From: Candidatus Dojkabacteria bacterium
GTDB lineage: Bacteria; Patescibacteriota; Dojkabacteria; SC72; JAHDCA01
DNA: 13,612 bases
Assembly (NCBI GenBank): GCA_020630115.1
Contig: JAHDCA010000020.1
Coordinates: 1-13,612 of the forward strand
Reading direction: 5' to 3'
Positions 13,267 through 13,612 of this stretch are shown piece after piece (the stretch's first letter is position 1; every line of letters begins with the position of its first letter). The position numbers and the translations under genes were made by a program. Below the pieces are notes generated by a model. The model did no database searches. It was not told where the DNA came from and saw nothing but the letters and a program-made list of their open reading frames with translations.

Positions 13267-13612
13267 CTACAGATAACTACCTAACAACTTTTTTGCACTT
13301 TTAACTAGCTTTTCTACGTTCCCCCTAGCATAAGGATTAAACTTCATCATATCTTCAAACAGCTCAATAGTATCATTAACAGTGTAGTTCATAATTTCGC
13401 GCAACTTGATAGCTCCATTAGTATCCAGCTCACTAGGAGTAAAGAATCCCGTATCATCCAAGGTTCTTCCAACAAAGTGAGTGACTGCCTGAGTCCTTGC
13501 AATTTCAATATCATGTTGCTCTGCCATCATCTCAAAACTCTTCATTCCAAGCTCCTTGAAGATCTTAAGCCACTGTTCATACTCCTGCTCTGAAGCATTA
13601 ATATTTTCAATC
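13267..13612 (-). CDS. Hypothetical helical protein, 5' end beyond the window
   Basis: The reading frame stays open through the right edge: 22 further codons precede the internal Met at 13545 (INASEQEYEQWLKIFKELG leads into MKSFEMMAEQHD). At least 114 C-terminal residues are therefore visible and the true start is outside. The sequence is charged and probably all helical, with no membrane span, Cys pair or catalytic motif. I do not recognise the family. It ends in TAG and is separated from the ABC-F gene by the 383-bp region. It could be a regulator or structural protein, but nothing in the sequence decides this. Confidence 0.7.
   Translation of the reverse strand, partial: IENINASEQEYEQWLKIFKELGMKSFEMMAEQHDIEIARTQAVTHFVGRTLDDTGFFTPSELDTNGAIKLREIMNYTVNDTIELFEDMMKFNPYARGNVEKLVKSAKKLLGSYL

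Overview
The window looks like chromosomal DNA from an uncultivated, AT-rich bacterium, most plausibly Candidate Phyla Radiation/Patescibacteria (a Dojkabacteria/WS6-like lineage is my best guess). The basis is indirect: core genes are embedded among lineage-specific orphans, the rpsF-ssb-rpsR cluster is not followed by rplI, ribosome binding sites are weak or absent, and several start codons lie directly behind a -10 box. The standard genetic code fits: no gene needs UGA read through, and the ABC-F gene ends at UGA. I see no tRNA, rRNA, CRISPR array, insertion sequence or phage gene. Apart from one secreted transglutaminase-like gene, every gene lies on the minus strand, so transcription runs mostly from high to low coordinates.

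Left part (1-4645, minus strand, read right to left): a 446-aa protein and a 342-aa protein that appear, by remembered motif patterns, to be a divergent version of the paired 'glutamate mutase L-like' ASKHA-fold protein and its beta-rich companion found in Chloroflexi and some Firmicutes. The 342-aa gene overlaps the start of a membrane-anchored S41/CtpA-type PDZ protease by 8 bp. Next comes a membrane-anchored HtrA-like S1C serine protease, cut by the window edge before its catalytic serine. Together this looks like an envelope proteolysis module with an unknown conserved pair at its head.

Centre (4646-6241): the rpsF-ssb-rpsR operon. It has an extended -10 promoter, a leader of about 118 nt starting with an inverted repeat (candidate S6:S18 autoregulatory element), and a convincing intrinsic terminator after rpsR. 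The SSB lacks the usual acidic-Pro-Phe tip, and S18 has a long charged N-terminal extension and a four-cysteine zinc motif.

Right-centre (6225-9385): a 609-aa orphan lies downstream of ychF, which is broken by an apparent 5-nt deletion exactly in its G3 (DxAG) motif. Divergent from ychF, on the plus strand, is a 635-aa secreted, C-terminally anchored transglutaminase-like protein with a complete Cys-His-Asp triad.

Right end (11333-13612): an ABC-F translation factor faces the transglutaminase gene. It is preceded by a 383-bp gene-free stretch with a good sigma70-type promoter and three inverted repeats (possible structured leader or small RNA). An unrecognised helical protein runs off the right edge.

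The most interesting points are the MutL-like pair tied to envelope proteases, the recurring TGC-TAnnAT promoter/leaderless-start architecture, the ychF frameshift, and the structured regions ahead of rpsF and the ABC-F gene.
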